64,000 bases of DNA, from positions 27,296,026 to 27,360,025 of the forward strand of contig OX411543.1 of NCBI GenBank assembly GCA_948146395.1. The letters are read 5' to 3'. Below the pieces are notes generated by a model. That model did no database searches, was not told the origin of the DNA, and saw nothing but the letters and a program-made list of their open reading frames with translations. Shown here in pieces: positions 21,442-34,000 of this stretch; the stretch's first letter is position 1, and every line of letters starts with the position of its first letter. Origin of the DNA: Fragum whitleyi (Eukaryota > Mollusca > Bivalvia > Cardiida > Cardiidae). The position numbers and the translations under genes were made by a program.

Positions 21442-23078
21442 TGGAGCTACCCAAGGCCGTCAGCGACAGGTTATGCCCCCCTTATAAGTACTTGATAATT
21501 TCGTAAGTATGCTTTAAATCATCAGTCAAAATTTACCTAAATTGGTTTACCATGACATCTTTTGTATACAGGTTATAATAGCATATGCTAAGGGGTTCCC
21601 AGCATTATGGAGAAAAAGTTCAGGTCCTTTTCAATTTAGCGGCCAACTTTTTCAAAGACAGAGATTGCAATCATTTTTCAGTTGGAATTTAACCATGACC
21701 GTCACTAAGAGCCTTGTCTTATTTATCTACTAAAAGGTCTTGTCACAAGAAAAAACAAAAACATATGAAATATGAAGGTTATATCACTTACCATTGCAAT
21801 ATTATAGGAAATTTTAAAGTTTTAATTTTCCAACTTTGACCTTGAGAAAAGATCTTGGCCTTGACTGATGACATTGAACTTAGTACCAACAAAAAGGTCT
21901 TATTACAAGTAATGCATGAGTGGAATGTGAAGATTGAATCTCATTCCAATTAAGTTATTGCCAATTTAGAGATTTAATGATGGAAATTATTGACCTTGAC
22001 TCTTGACCTTGAATTTGCCTGAGAGCCTTGTCTTAATTATTGACTGTAAGGTCTTGTCAAAAGTAATAAACATATGAAATATGAAGTTTATAAATCAAAG
22101 TTATGGCCAATTTTCAAGTTTTTTCCCCCAGTTTTTTGCCTAAAGAAATGAATTTGACCTTGACTGATAACCTTAAACTTGGTAACAACAAGAAAGTCTT
22201 TTTGCAAACAATAAACATGTGAAATATGAAGATTAAATCTCATTCCAATGAAAAGTTTTAATGATGGAAATTTTTGACCCTACTTGAAAATAGAACCTTG
22301 TTTACTGTTGACCTTGAATTTAGTACCAACAGAAAGGGGTTTTCACAAGCAAAACACATGTTATGAATACCCTTTATCATTCCTATTAAAAGTTATGGCC
22401 AACTTTGACTTTTTATGATGGAAATTATTGACCTAGACAATTTGACCTTGACTTTGGGTGTGATCTTTGCCTTAGTTTTCTTATAAAAGGTCTTGTCACA
22501 AGTAATTAACTTTTAAGATATGAGGGTTATATCACTTACCATTGCAAATTATGGCCAATTTTTAAGTTTCAATTTTCTAAATTCTGGCCTTGACACATGA
22601 ACTTGACTGATTACCTTGAACTTAGTACCAACAAAAAGGATTTGTGACAAGCAATGCACTGTAACTAATCAAAAGTAATGGCTAATCTAAGTTTTACCAG
22701 GATAAAAACAGAGCCTACGTAAAGCTAGTGGCATTATGACCCCTTTTCCCATGACACATATTTTAAAAACGTAAATATTTTTGATAGTTTAAGGTCATGG
22801 TGATCTGATTTACTACTCAAATATGAAAAACATAAAATTCTGACGATAAGGTTAGGAGAAATTTGAAAAAAAAAAATTACATTAAAGCCCCTTTCTTGGG
22901 ACACAGCCTTGAATTAAGAAAATTCAAAAACAGAGTATTGCCTAGGATCATTAAATATGATGTTTCATCCAATAAGGCTGAGGGGATTCCTGAGATATGA
23001 CGTGGGTCAGACGGATGGACAACCAAGCGCACAAGCCATCGGGTATATGCTCCCCGAAAATTTGTCGGTGAGCATAAA
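21442..23078 (-). mobile_element. Modular repeat family K
   Basis: The right end is a hairpin TATGCTCCCCGAAAATTTGT then CGGTGAGCATA, preceded by CAGACGGATGGACAACC. The interior holds six or more diverged units of roughly 180 bases with TTGACCTTGA and ATGAAATATGAAG. It has the same plan as families E-I but a different hairpin. Confidence 0.6.
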
Positions 23079-23204
23079 AATTATTTTTGAGACACACATA
23101 TCTATGCATATTTGAAAACAATTGAAATCAAACTATTATGACTTATGATAAAAGCAGGAAAAATGCTCAAGGCAAGTTCTGGTCAGACATTTCGATGGGA
23201 CTGA

Positions 23205-23448
23205 TTAACCTTTGTCATGCTGAACCCGGAATATTCCTGCTTTGACAGGAGGTATAGACAAAGATCAGCTTGCACATACATGCAGTCTGATCTTAGTTTG
23301 TACCACCTGAATTTCATTTTTAAACCAGAAAGGAGTAAAACAATGCATTTCCAAAATCAATACTCACATTTGGTAACTTCCAGTGCTTTTAGCACTTTGA
23401 TTTTACATTCATTTTGCAAAGATTTTTATTCAGCATGGCAAGGGTTAA
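23205..23448 (+). mobile_element. piggyBac-type MITE family A, near intact
   Basis: TTAACCTTTGTCATGCTGAA at the start and CAGCATGGCAAGGGTTAA at the end, with TTAA on both sides. The interior has AGATCAGCTTGCACATACA and the matching reverse arm. Confidence 0.8.
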
Positions 23449-24003
23449 AAGACAGATAATACCCAGAACTACAGCTCTAAGGGATATTTTGGTTTTCAAA
23501 TTTAAATATTTCATCATTCTTAACTTAAATGTTAACCCTGTGTTGTTGGTACACATTTCTCGTCAAGACAATATTCATGATCTAAAATGTCTTGTCTAGA
23601 CATTTCAAATGAGTACCCACAACATAGGGTTTCATCTGGAAATACAGATTTTAGACTGGCTTTACCCGATCTTATCTGGACCACTGAACAGCAAAACAAT
23701 ATTGCTTACTCTTTGCTAGGGGATAAAATTTAAACAGACCATTTCGTTATCACAAATAGTTGTAGAGCCTACAAATGTTAGACCTACAGTGATAAGTTTA
23801 AATGGCACTTCTCAACAGTGAGGAGAACATCTGTGCCAATTTATTGAAATCCACCAATTAATTTATAAGTTACGCTCAAGCCAAAAATTTCACCTTTACT
23901 TTCAGTGAGACCTTGAACTTTGAGTTACAGAAAAAAATCTTTCAAATTCCATGTCTCCTCATCAAGGTGAACAAATGTGTGAAGTTAAATAGAAAATCTG
24001 TTG

Positions 24004-24229
24004 AACCCTTTACTGTTTTACAAAATTTTGGACCTGTCCAAATTCAAAGGTTTTGCAGACGAAAATTTAAAGTGGTTTTAACTTGAAAAATAACCATTCA
24101 GTAGGGTAGAAAATAGTGTGGGAAAAGAAGAAATTGCTTATCAGAAGCAATTTCTTCTTTTTTCACAATGTTTTCTCAATCATAAAATCACAGGCATGTG
24201 AAAAGCAGGGATTAAACAGAAGAGGGTTT
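24004..24229 (+). mobile_element. MITE family B (TTAA type), diverged copy
   Basis: It matches 45643-45871 over its length: CTGTCCAAATTCAAAGGTTT, then the palindrome AAGAAGAAATTGCTTATCAG / AAGCAATTTCTTCTT. The ends have decayed from TTAACCCTTT. Confidence 0.65.
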
Positions 24230-24647
24230 AAGAAGTAGGAGTAATGCTCCAGGCAGACTAACATGCATACAACAACTTGTCATAGTGAAAATATCATCTT
24301 GCTCAGCACAAAAGGCTCAACAAAAACGGGACCTTGTATGATTCTCACAGCAACAGAAACATACAAATAATGAGAGGAACTTACAATAAACATAAACACA
24401 GTCTCTTTACAGATATTCTAATCAGCAATAAATACCAAAACAGCAATTTACACACTAAAAAGAAATATTTTTAGCTGTTATCCTGCTACTCACAACATTT
24501 TTCTTCGATACACAACTTCTTCAATATTTTGGCAGAAGGTATTTACTAAGATCAGCCTGCACAGATGTGCAGTCTGATCTTAGCCTACTCTACCTGCTTT
24601 CTACTTCAATATTGTGGGAAAACATGAGCCAGACCAGGCAATTTGTT

Positions 24648-24932
24648 TTAACTAGACTGTCACAAAGCGGACTATTAACTCCCTCCAAGTGCTTGTCAAT
24701 AATGAATAGCCATATTCCATCAAAGGGTCATAACTCTGTCAAAAGTAAATGGATTGTAACCAAAACGTGCCCATCTCTGCTTGATACTGATTATGTGTAT
24801 GAAGTTTGAAAGAAATCCGCACATTAGTTGCCGAGAAAATTTCCGGACAAAAAAAGCTACAGACAGATGGACTGACTGACCAAGTGACAAACTGACTCCT
24901 ATATAACCCCATAACATAGTTTTGCGGGGTAT
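24648..24932 (+). mobile_element. Modular repeat family I, short copy
   Basis: Begins ACTAGACTGTCACAAAGCGG and ends TAGTTTTGCGGGGTATAAAC, with ACAGATGGACTGACTGACC near the right end. Relatives are at 39123-39398 and 51957-52757. Its right end is 48 bases from the LAS2-like stop codon. Confidence 0.6.
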
Positions 24933-24970
24933 AAACAGCATTTTTAATTCAGCAGGTTCAGGTATAAACG

Positions 24971-24976
24971 TTTATT
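24971..24976 (-). promoter_or_regulatory. Polyadenylation signal of LAS2-like gene
   Basis: AATAAA on the minus strand begins four bases after the stop codon (TGATTAAATAAAC). This would give an exceptionally short 3' UTR, which fits the gene ending just before a repeat. Confidence 0.6.
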
Positions 24977-24979
24977 TAA

Positions 24980-25097
24980 TCATTGTTCCATGTGTACACA
25001 AAGGGGTGTAACTCTGCCAGACTGTGCAGTATCTCCTTCCTTCTTCTGTTGAGAATTACTGACCAATGTTTTAAGCCTCTCCAGATGAACCATGGCT
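24980..25097 (-). CDS. LAS2-like exon 8 (terminal)
   Basis: Acceptor TTCTGCTTGTAG; completes Lys633 and adds 38 residues to TGA. AMVHLERLKTLVSNSQQKKE is a helix like the C-terminal helix of LAS2. The intron before it is about 3.9 kb and holds the family E element at 26327-27728. Confidence 0.85.
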
Positions 25098-28000
25098 CTA
25101 CAAGCAGAAAACAAGCTAGTTTGAATGAGGTTAAACACCACTTTTAACAGTATTTCAGTTATATCACAGAAGCTGAAGCACCTTGACAAGCAATTTCTTC
25201 TTTTTCTACAATGTTTTCCATTTGGTAATGCAAGTTTTAGTTTTGGAAAGGCAGTTATTTTCTAAACTTGGCAGATTTTAAATATTTATCACTGCAATTA
25301 TCTACAGGCCTGAAGGACCTGGTAACATCTACCAGTCCTCCCTGAAATCCACAGGTCTCAGCCCGAAGACTTGTGTTAGTATTTATCCCTGTTCATTGGT
25401 GGGTGATAAATGCTAGAAAGATGTGACCTATCATTAAGAAATTCTACAATCTAAATCAGTCCAACCTACAATACCAAGTAAATACAGATTTTATACCATG
25501 GCAGGGATCGATAATAACACCCTCCTCTGGCCCGAGACCTGTGCATTTTAGGGAGGACTGGTAGATATTACCATGCTGAGTTCCCAGTTTTGAACAATAA
25601 CTGCCTTTACATACATATGACATCATGAAGGACGTTGCCATGCAATCTTGTGCGAAATGATGCGCTTGTAAGAAACATTCCTATGATTTCCACATTTCAT
25701 GTCATTTTTGCATCAAAGGAATAGGACAGCTGTTTTTAATTTTCTAGTAAGGTTAATAAATCCTTGATTTATTTAACACCAAACACTATATTTTCTTTCC
25801 TAGCCTCAACACTCATGAAAATACATTTTTTGCTCACTCAATTTAACATAAAGCCTGTCAATCTTACACTTAAAAAAAAAGATGAAATAATCCCTGTATC
25901 ATTTTTCTTTTTTGTTTCCCCCTTTTTTGCAAACAGTTATGAGTTAGATCAACTGTCTTTTTGGACATTTAATTCATCTTCTCTTCATTCCTCTTCTGCA
26001 AAACCCTTGAGGTGCCACACCTAGTAATTGGTTCCTGCTTGCAATCAACATCTGATAAACCATACTTTACCTCAAGGGCATGATATGAACAAACCTTATA
26101 AAAGTCCACTAAATGATACAATACACCAAACATAAAAGATGTATGCAATCTGGTTTCTGAGATTTTTTTTTATTCCTTTCTTTGTTTCTATGTTTCTATT
26201 TGATATGGGAAATGCCTAGGCAGAGCCAAAAATTCACAGGGCCATGATATGCACCAATTTGGTAGGGTCCATATCATGATGCTACGTACCAAAACCTTAA
26301 AGCTGTCAGCCTTCTGGTATCAGGGAACAAGAGGACCATGATGGTCCTATATCGCTCACCTGAGTAAGTCAACTCATAACTTGTCAATAATGTTATAAAT
26401 ACCAGAAATTGTCTAATGTACATTTATGGTGGATTTAAAAGAAACAGACTTTAATTTCCTCCTGCAATTTGATTTTCTTTTTAATTGCAAACAAAGTTAT
26501 CAATTGAATTGAATTGAATTCAAGTTTAGTAGACCTAAACCTTTAGAATATCCCTGCCATGCTTTAGATATACCAAATAGTTAAGGCGAAGATTAACCTT
26601 CTCTAATATTTTGGCAATATTTTAACATTTCAAACACCATGTAAACCAAAGATTTTAATTGAATACAATTATTTTTTAAATTTTGGTAGAGCTTCACCCA
26701 AAGCACATCCCTACCATGTTTCAGCTTAATTAGCCCAGTGGTTAAGGAAGAGAAGAAGTTTTTCTAAGATTTTTCAGCAATTTTCGTCCATTTTTCAGCC
26801 TTTCTGTTACCATGCAAACCAGAGTTTTTGATGAAATTAAATTTTTTCAACAACTATTGAAGAGCTTCACCCAAGAAACATCTCTGCCAAGTTTCAGCTT
26901 GATTGGCCTAGTGGTTTGGGAGGAGAAGAATTTTTTCAAAGATTTTCAGCCATTTTCGGCCATTTTTCAACCTTTCTGTTACCATAGAAACCAGAGTTTT
27001 TGATGAAATTTAATTCTTTTAACAACTTTTGAAGATCTTTACCCATGAAACATCTCTGCCAAGTTTCAGCTTGATTTGCATTGTGGTTTAGGAGGAAAAG
27101 CTTTTTTTCCAAGATTTTCAGCAATTTTCAGCCATTTTTCAACCTTTACGTTACCACGGAAACCAGAGTTTTTGATGAAATTAAATTTTTTTAACAACTT
27201 TTGAAGATCTTAACCTAAGGTATATCTCTGCCAAGTTTCAGCTTGATTGGCCCAGTGATTTAGGAGGAGAAGACTTTTTTCTAAGAATTTCGGCCATTTT
27301 CGGCCATTTTTCAACCTTTCTGTTACCATGGAAACCAGAGTTTTTGATGAAATTAAATTTTTTTAACAACTTTTGAAGAGCTTCACCCAAGGAACATCTC
27401 TGCCAAGTTTCAGCTTAATTGGCCTAGTGGTTTAGGAGGAGAAAAATTTTTTCTTAGATTTTCGCGATTTTCAGCCTTTCTGTTGCCATGGCAACCAGAG
27501 TTATTTATAGATTTAAATTCTTTTAACAACTTTTGAAGAGCTTCGCCCAAGGAACATCCCTGCCAAGTTTCAGCTTGATTGGCCCAGTGGTTTAGGAGGA
27601 GAAGATGTTTAAAGAAATTGTTGACGGACGGACGGACAGACGGACGGACAGACGGAAGGACGGACGATGGACGGACGGTGAGTGATCACAATAGCTCACC
27701 TTGAGCACTTTGTGCTCAGGTGAGCTAAAAAGAACAGGGAATCAGGGAAAAGAAAATTTTCCGCTTTATTTTATTTCAAAATGAAATGAGACTTGACGGA
27801 GATCAAATTTAATCCAAGGAGTATGATATGAACAAATGTCCACTAGAAGATGCTAATAATTATCCATGATTAATGCCCTGGCAGGGCAGAGCCTAAGTAA
27901 CGGATTGTTGCACTTAAGGTTAAGGGAAAATAGCTTTTATCTAAAATAACCTACTTCTAAAGAGAGTCGACATAAATAACTCTAACCTTAAATTGTAGAT

Positions 28001-31000
28001 TGGTAACCAAATCCTTGTAACTTCAGCTTTGTCAAGCTGAAGTTACGAGGGTTTGGTAACCAAACGATGAGATGTGTTCACTCCGTCTAAGCACGTGAAA
28101 CCTCTAGTTTTTAGGATTAAGTTATTTGTATGTGTTCACGATTATTGTCAACTTACTTTTCAATGAACCAAAACTATTGAAAAGTAAACCTGCCAAATTA
28201 CGTCACAACTAAGCCCCGCCCTGCCAGTTCATTTATATCGCAGAATACCAAACATGGAAACTGTCTGCCCCCTGGTTTCAGTGAAGAAAGATCTATACAT
28301 CTATTTTTCTTTTGTCCTTTTTTTGTTGCTGTGGCCACTACAATTAAGTGTGATTTCTACTACATGTATTTGTAAACAAGATGCGCTTTTGAAACACAAT
28401 TGCTCCCAAAATAGCAATTTTTCAAAAAGTTGACCTTAACAGATGACCTTGACCTAGTCACATGACCTAGACCTGTGTTACAGCAGTTGCACATCACTTT
28501 GCATATCATCATACCAAATATGAGCATCGTTTCTAGAACAACTTTAAAGTAACTGGCAAAATTTAACTTTTTTGGTTAAGTTTTACAGACAAACAGCCAG
28601 ACTGATTGTCAGATAAAAGTAAAACAATACCCCCCAATCTTTCGATGCAGGGGTATAAAAAACTTGTGCAGAGTTTTTACCCAAGGAACATTTCTGCCAA
28701 GTTTTGTGAAGATTGGCCCACTGGTTTAGGAGAAGACGTTTAAAGAAATAATCGACAATGTAAGATGGACAATGGACATTGGATAATGACAATAGCTCAC
28801 TTAGATTACTTCATGCTCAGGTGAGCTATGAATGGTACTAAAAAGGATATAAGAATACAAAGCACATAAGCATTTTTTTCTTTTTCCAACAATATTTCAA
28901 TTCTTATTTTATTCCACACATTAACACACATATGTGTACCATCTTAATATTTTCACTCACTTTTCCAGGGACTGGCCCCCTGGCTCCCCCTTATAATCAT
29001 AGTCCTTGAGTGCAGGCACATCAGGGAGTGTTGTCTCCTCTGTCTTGGGTACTGGTATACCGAGATTGGCTGCCTCAGCTCGTAACTTGTATACCTGTAG
29101 AGTAAAATTTGTCCTACAGAAATGTTAACTTTCCCTTGTCATGATAGACCAAGAATATTCCTGCATGGCAGATGTATAAACAAAGATCAGTCAGAACATA
29201 TATATGCAGTCTGATCACTCAAAGACTATGATTATAAGGGGGAACCAGGGACTGTCCCCCTGGCTCCCCCTTATTATCATAGTCTTTGAGTGCGGGCACA
29301 TCAGGGAGTGTTGTCTCCTCTGTCTGGGGTACAGGTATACCGAGATTGGCTGCCTCAGCTCGTAACTTGTATACCTGTAGGGTAAACTTTGTCCTACAGA
29401 ATGTTAACTCACTCTTGTCATGATGAATACTAAATATTCTGGCTTTGGCAGGAGGGAAAGACTAGGATTAGTCTGCACATATAAGTGCAGACTAATCCAA
29501 GTCTTTACCACCTGTTTTCCCTTGTAAATCAGAAAAGTCTGAAATTAATAATTTCAGAGGAAAAAAAGACTCATGATAAGTGAAGGCAGTGTGTTCAGTG
29601 CTTTGATTTTTATACAAATTTTTCCCATTATTCATTATTTCCAAGTTTGATGAGATTTCAGTCAATTTCATTTCAAAGTCTGTTTTTCTAACTAAAGGTT
29701 TCTATTTAACCTATGATCATTGAGTTCTAAATCAGCTGTTAAGGTAGTGGTAGTGGACCTGAAATAGATCCAAAACCTTTCAACAGTGATAAATCTTAAC
29801 ATTGTTAACCCAGGTTTCTTCATGATTTTCACAAGGAAACCTTATTTAACATTGTGAAAGAACATGAGTTCCGAAATGTTGTGGAACTATAATGGTTCCA
29901 CTACCTTAACAGATTTCGCACATACAGCTACGGACCATTCGCTTGTAACTCTTGTGTGTACCCATTTATACATCTAGGTAGAGAAAACAACATGGATTTC
30001 ATTTTTGCCAAGGAACTATATATCCTGGACCTTTTATCTTATCACTGGACAAATGGTTTTTCAACCTACTTATTCAGTGTCTTTCAGTAATACTGCGGTG
30101 GCAGGAGCATCTAACAATGGATTCCTGGTATTTCTCTCACCAGTACGCCAATTATATCCTTTCCTAGCCTCTAGCTGCTATCCTACATAGGTCTAAGATT
30201 ATCAGCCATAAAGCTTTATTATCATTACTATTACTATTTTTACCCTCTCAGATAATTTTTGTCGGCTCCCCTCGTCCTCACTATCTGTATGTACGGCTTC
30301 CTGCTGTAGTTTAAATATCATGTTCTTTAACTGTTCTAGGCTACCATGCTGGGGACCACCAGAAAATGTTTTCTGTAATTGAATAATGAAAGAATAACAG
30401 AAACAATGACTAAATACATAAATTATTGTGTCAAACATATACCCACGTGCAAAGGGCTCAATTGGATTTGTTCTAGTTACAAAACTGATTGATGATGTCA
30501 TGCTGCGCCAATTATTTGTACCTAAATTGAAATCCTTACCAAGCTTTAAAATTCATATAAGGACAAACTACTTAGATGGTACTACACACAGCTAGTCACA
30601 GATACTGGAAGGCAACACATATCCCAGAGTATTTATTCTAATTCTCATTGTCAGAATTCAAATTTTGGCGAAACAAATTGCTAGACTTTTTGAAAACCTC
30701 TTTCTGTATGGCTTAGTTCTTGCCGAAATTCCGTGCAGGCTGATCATGGTCAATACTGTAAGCAAAAGCTTTGTGTTCAGTAGAAATATGCAGTGAACAG
30801 CATGATATAGGTATAGTAAGTAAAGTGACCTATACTCAAAGGATAGTGTTTTGGAGATATTGAAAATTGATCAAAAAATGAATTAACCCTTGTCATGCTG
30901 CATATAACAACAAGTGCGCCGCCTACGCTTAGCTGTTGTATGCTGGATGGTGGAAAAAAAATCCAAGTTAAAAAAAAGAGAAAAAATTGCACAAAATGCA

Positions 31001-34000
31001 TCCAGAATTATCCCCCTTGATAGTATAGGTTGCTCTTTTGATGGTGAACATATGTGCCAAGTTTCAAGTACATGCCCTCAGTAGACCCAGAGATATCACA
31101 AAATATCAAAGTTTTTGCAGGACAACGAAGACAATGATGAAAACACCAAGGCTATAGCAATACCTCCAAAACAGCCAAGCTAAAAATGCATTCAATCAAA
31201 GTGCTGGAAGCACTGAATGATCAAGTTGTGAGTTAGTTTTAAATAGGAAAAATCAGGTGATATAGACAAAGATCAGGCTGCACATATGTGCAGGCTGATC
31301 TTTGTCTATACAACCTGTCAAAGAGGGATATTTTGGGTTCAGAAAGATTATGGCTAAGTATCATTATTTAAAACGATTGACCATGTATCACATACTTTAC
31401 TGTGACTCTTATTGAATTCAAATGCACAGTAAATTAGAGTTCACCCTTTAGATGAAAACTACTTTAACAGAAACATGAGAACACGTACCTCATCATCTGA
31501 GCTTCGTTTACTTGTGTTTCCCATAGAGACAGGAGGCTTACTGAAAACAAAACAAAACAGAATAGTCGTGATTGGCAGCTTGTGTTCAAATCTTTGAAAC
31601 AATTCTGTTTACAAAATCATTTTGTGTAAAGTGCTGTTTATATTTAAACATTTTGCAAGACATCCTACAAGTCATATCATCATGTAATATCCATTAAATT
31701 TTTGGATATAAGTTTCTCCCAAACAATTGATTGAATGGAGTTTAACACCGTTTTCAACATTTTTTCAGTTCAATAATGGCGGCTGGAGCTCCTAACAATG
31801 GATTCCTGGTATTTCTTATTAGTACAACCATCACATCCTTTCTTAGCCTTCAGCTGCTATCTCACATAGGTCTACGATTATCAACCCACTGGTGAGAGAC
31901 ATATAGTCGGAAAGAATGAGTGCCGCTGATGGGGTCTCTCTCAAGCATTCAACCAGATGTTTTCACAAGCCAAAAAAGCAATGGCTTAAACCAAATTTTG
32001 AAGCTTGGTTGAAATCTTCTTTCATGAGCACAAATTTGATATTCTATTTATAATATGACCTAAATTTTTGCAGTAATCAAGGAAATTCCAGAAATTTTGG
32101 ATTTAATTTAATCAGCAAAACATATAAAGCTGTTTGCAAAATGACATCAGCAAATGCATTATGAAGTCATTTTCACAACGAAAAGATAGCATTGCTATAT
32201 GTTCTTAGTTCATTTGCATAATTATTCAACTAGTGTAATGACATCTGTGTAATATGAAAAAATATTCAACTGTATTATGCACTCCCGCAACATAGGTCAT
32301 ATTATAAATTAGGATTAAATACAATGCCTGACACATGCGACAGGGAAGATCTTCTTTGGGTCAGTGTTTAGAGTATTGGTCTTGTAAACCAGTAATTTCA
32401 AATATAAACTGTCTATGCAGGATTGACCCTGGCTGGCGTAAGTTTACTTTGAGCTATGTTTTAGCTACCGACTTTCTGTTTGTAGCATTTTTCAAAGCAT
32501 TATTCAAATTACCTACATCTTTGTAATTTTACTGTTTTTTCTGTTATAGGACTAAGTAGGACAATATAAAGGAGAGCTATTTGTAAGAGATACTGTTATA
32601 TAAAGAAAAACCTACTATGGAGCTATGTTTTCCCAGGGTCTATCTCCATCCAAAATTACATCAGTGTCTGGTGTTTTAGGGCGAGATGTTTTACCCGGGC
32701 TCTCTCCTATCCTCAATATAGTGTCATGGTTACCTAGAATTACAAAATTCAGATATCCAATAATATATCATCTTTCAGGGTTTAAGTGTATCATCAACAA
32801 GAGGGCCATAGTGGCCCTTAATCGCTCACCTGAATGAACTGTCTAATTTTTTTCAATATTCTTCTGCCTCTGTACAAGTTGATGATACCTTTTTTACAAT
32901 GTTCAAGTTGACGGACAATTGACTTACAAGGATTTTCCATTATTTGACTCCATGACCTAGTTTTTGACCCCAGTTGACCCAATCTCATACTCATCAAAAA
33001 TTGCATCAATTCAATCATTCTGATCAAATTTCAAGTTGATTGGGCAAAAAATGTGGCCTCTAGAGTGCATACAAGGTTTTTCTTAGATTTGACCCCGTGA
33101 CCTAGTTTTTGACCCCAGTTGACCCAATTTCGAACTCGTCCGAGATTTCATGGAGACATTCATTCTGACCAAATTTCAGGTTAATTGGGCAAAAAATGTG
33201 GCCTCTAGAGTGCATACAAGGTTTGTATAAGATTTGACCCCGTGACCTAGTTTTTGACCCCAGTTGACACGATTTTGAACACTTCAAAGATTTCATCCAG
33301 ACAATCATTCTGATCGAATTTCAGGTTGATTGGGCAAAAAATGTGTCCTCTAGAGTGCATACAAGGTTTTTCTATGATTTGACCATGTGACCTAGTGTTG
33401 ACCCCTGTTGACCCAATTAAATACTCATCAAGAATTGCATCAAGATCATCATTCTGACCAAAATGGGCAAAAAATGTGGCCTCTAGAGTGCATATAAGGT
33501 TTTTCTATGATATGACCATGTGACCTATTTTTTGACCCCAGTTGACCCAATTTTGAACACGTTCCAGATTACATCAAGACAATCATTCTGACCAAAATTC
33601 GGGTTGATTGGGCAAAAAATGTTGCCTCTAGAGTGCATACCAGGTTTTTCTAAGTTTTGACCCTGTGACCTAGTTTTTGACCCCAGGTGACCCAATTTGA
33701 AACTTGTCTGAGATTTCATCAAGACGATCATTCCGAGCAAAATTCAGGTTTATTGGGAAAAAATGTTGCCTCTAGAGTGCATACAAGGTTTTTCCATTAT
33801 TTGACCCCGTGACCTAGTTTTGACCTAAGTTGACCCAATTTCGAACTCATTCATGATTTTACCAAGACCATCATTCTGACCAAAATTCAGGTTGATTGGG
33901 CAAAAAATGTGGCCTCTAGATTGCATACAAGGTTTTTCTATGATTTGACCCCATGACCTAGTTTTTTAACCTAGTTGACCCAATTTCAAACACGTCCGAG

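Noticed and set aside
28961..28966. Ending the LAS2-like protein at QSLEK with the TGA after 28961
   Set aside because: The TGA overlaps a strong GTGAGT donor, and the exon at 25097 joins in phase and adds a conserved-looking helix. An unspliced short form cannot be excluded.
32625..32837. 70-residue + strand frame
   Set aside because: It is the antisense of the LAS2-like PWEN exon and runs into a repeat end.
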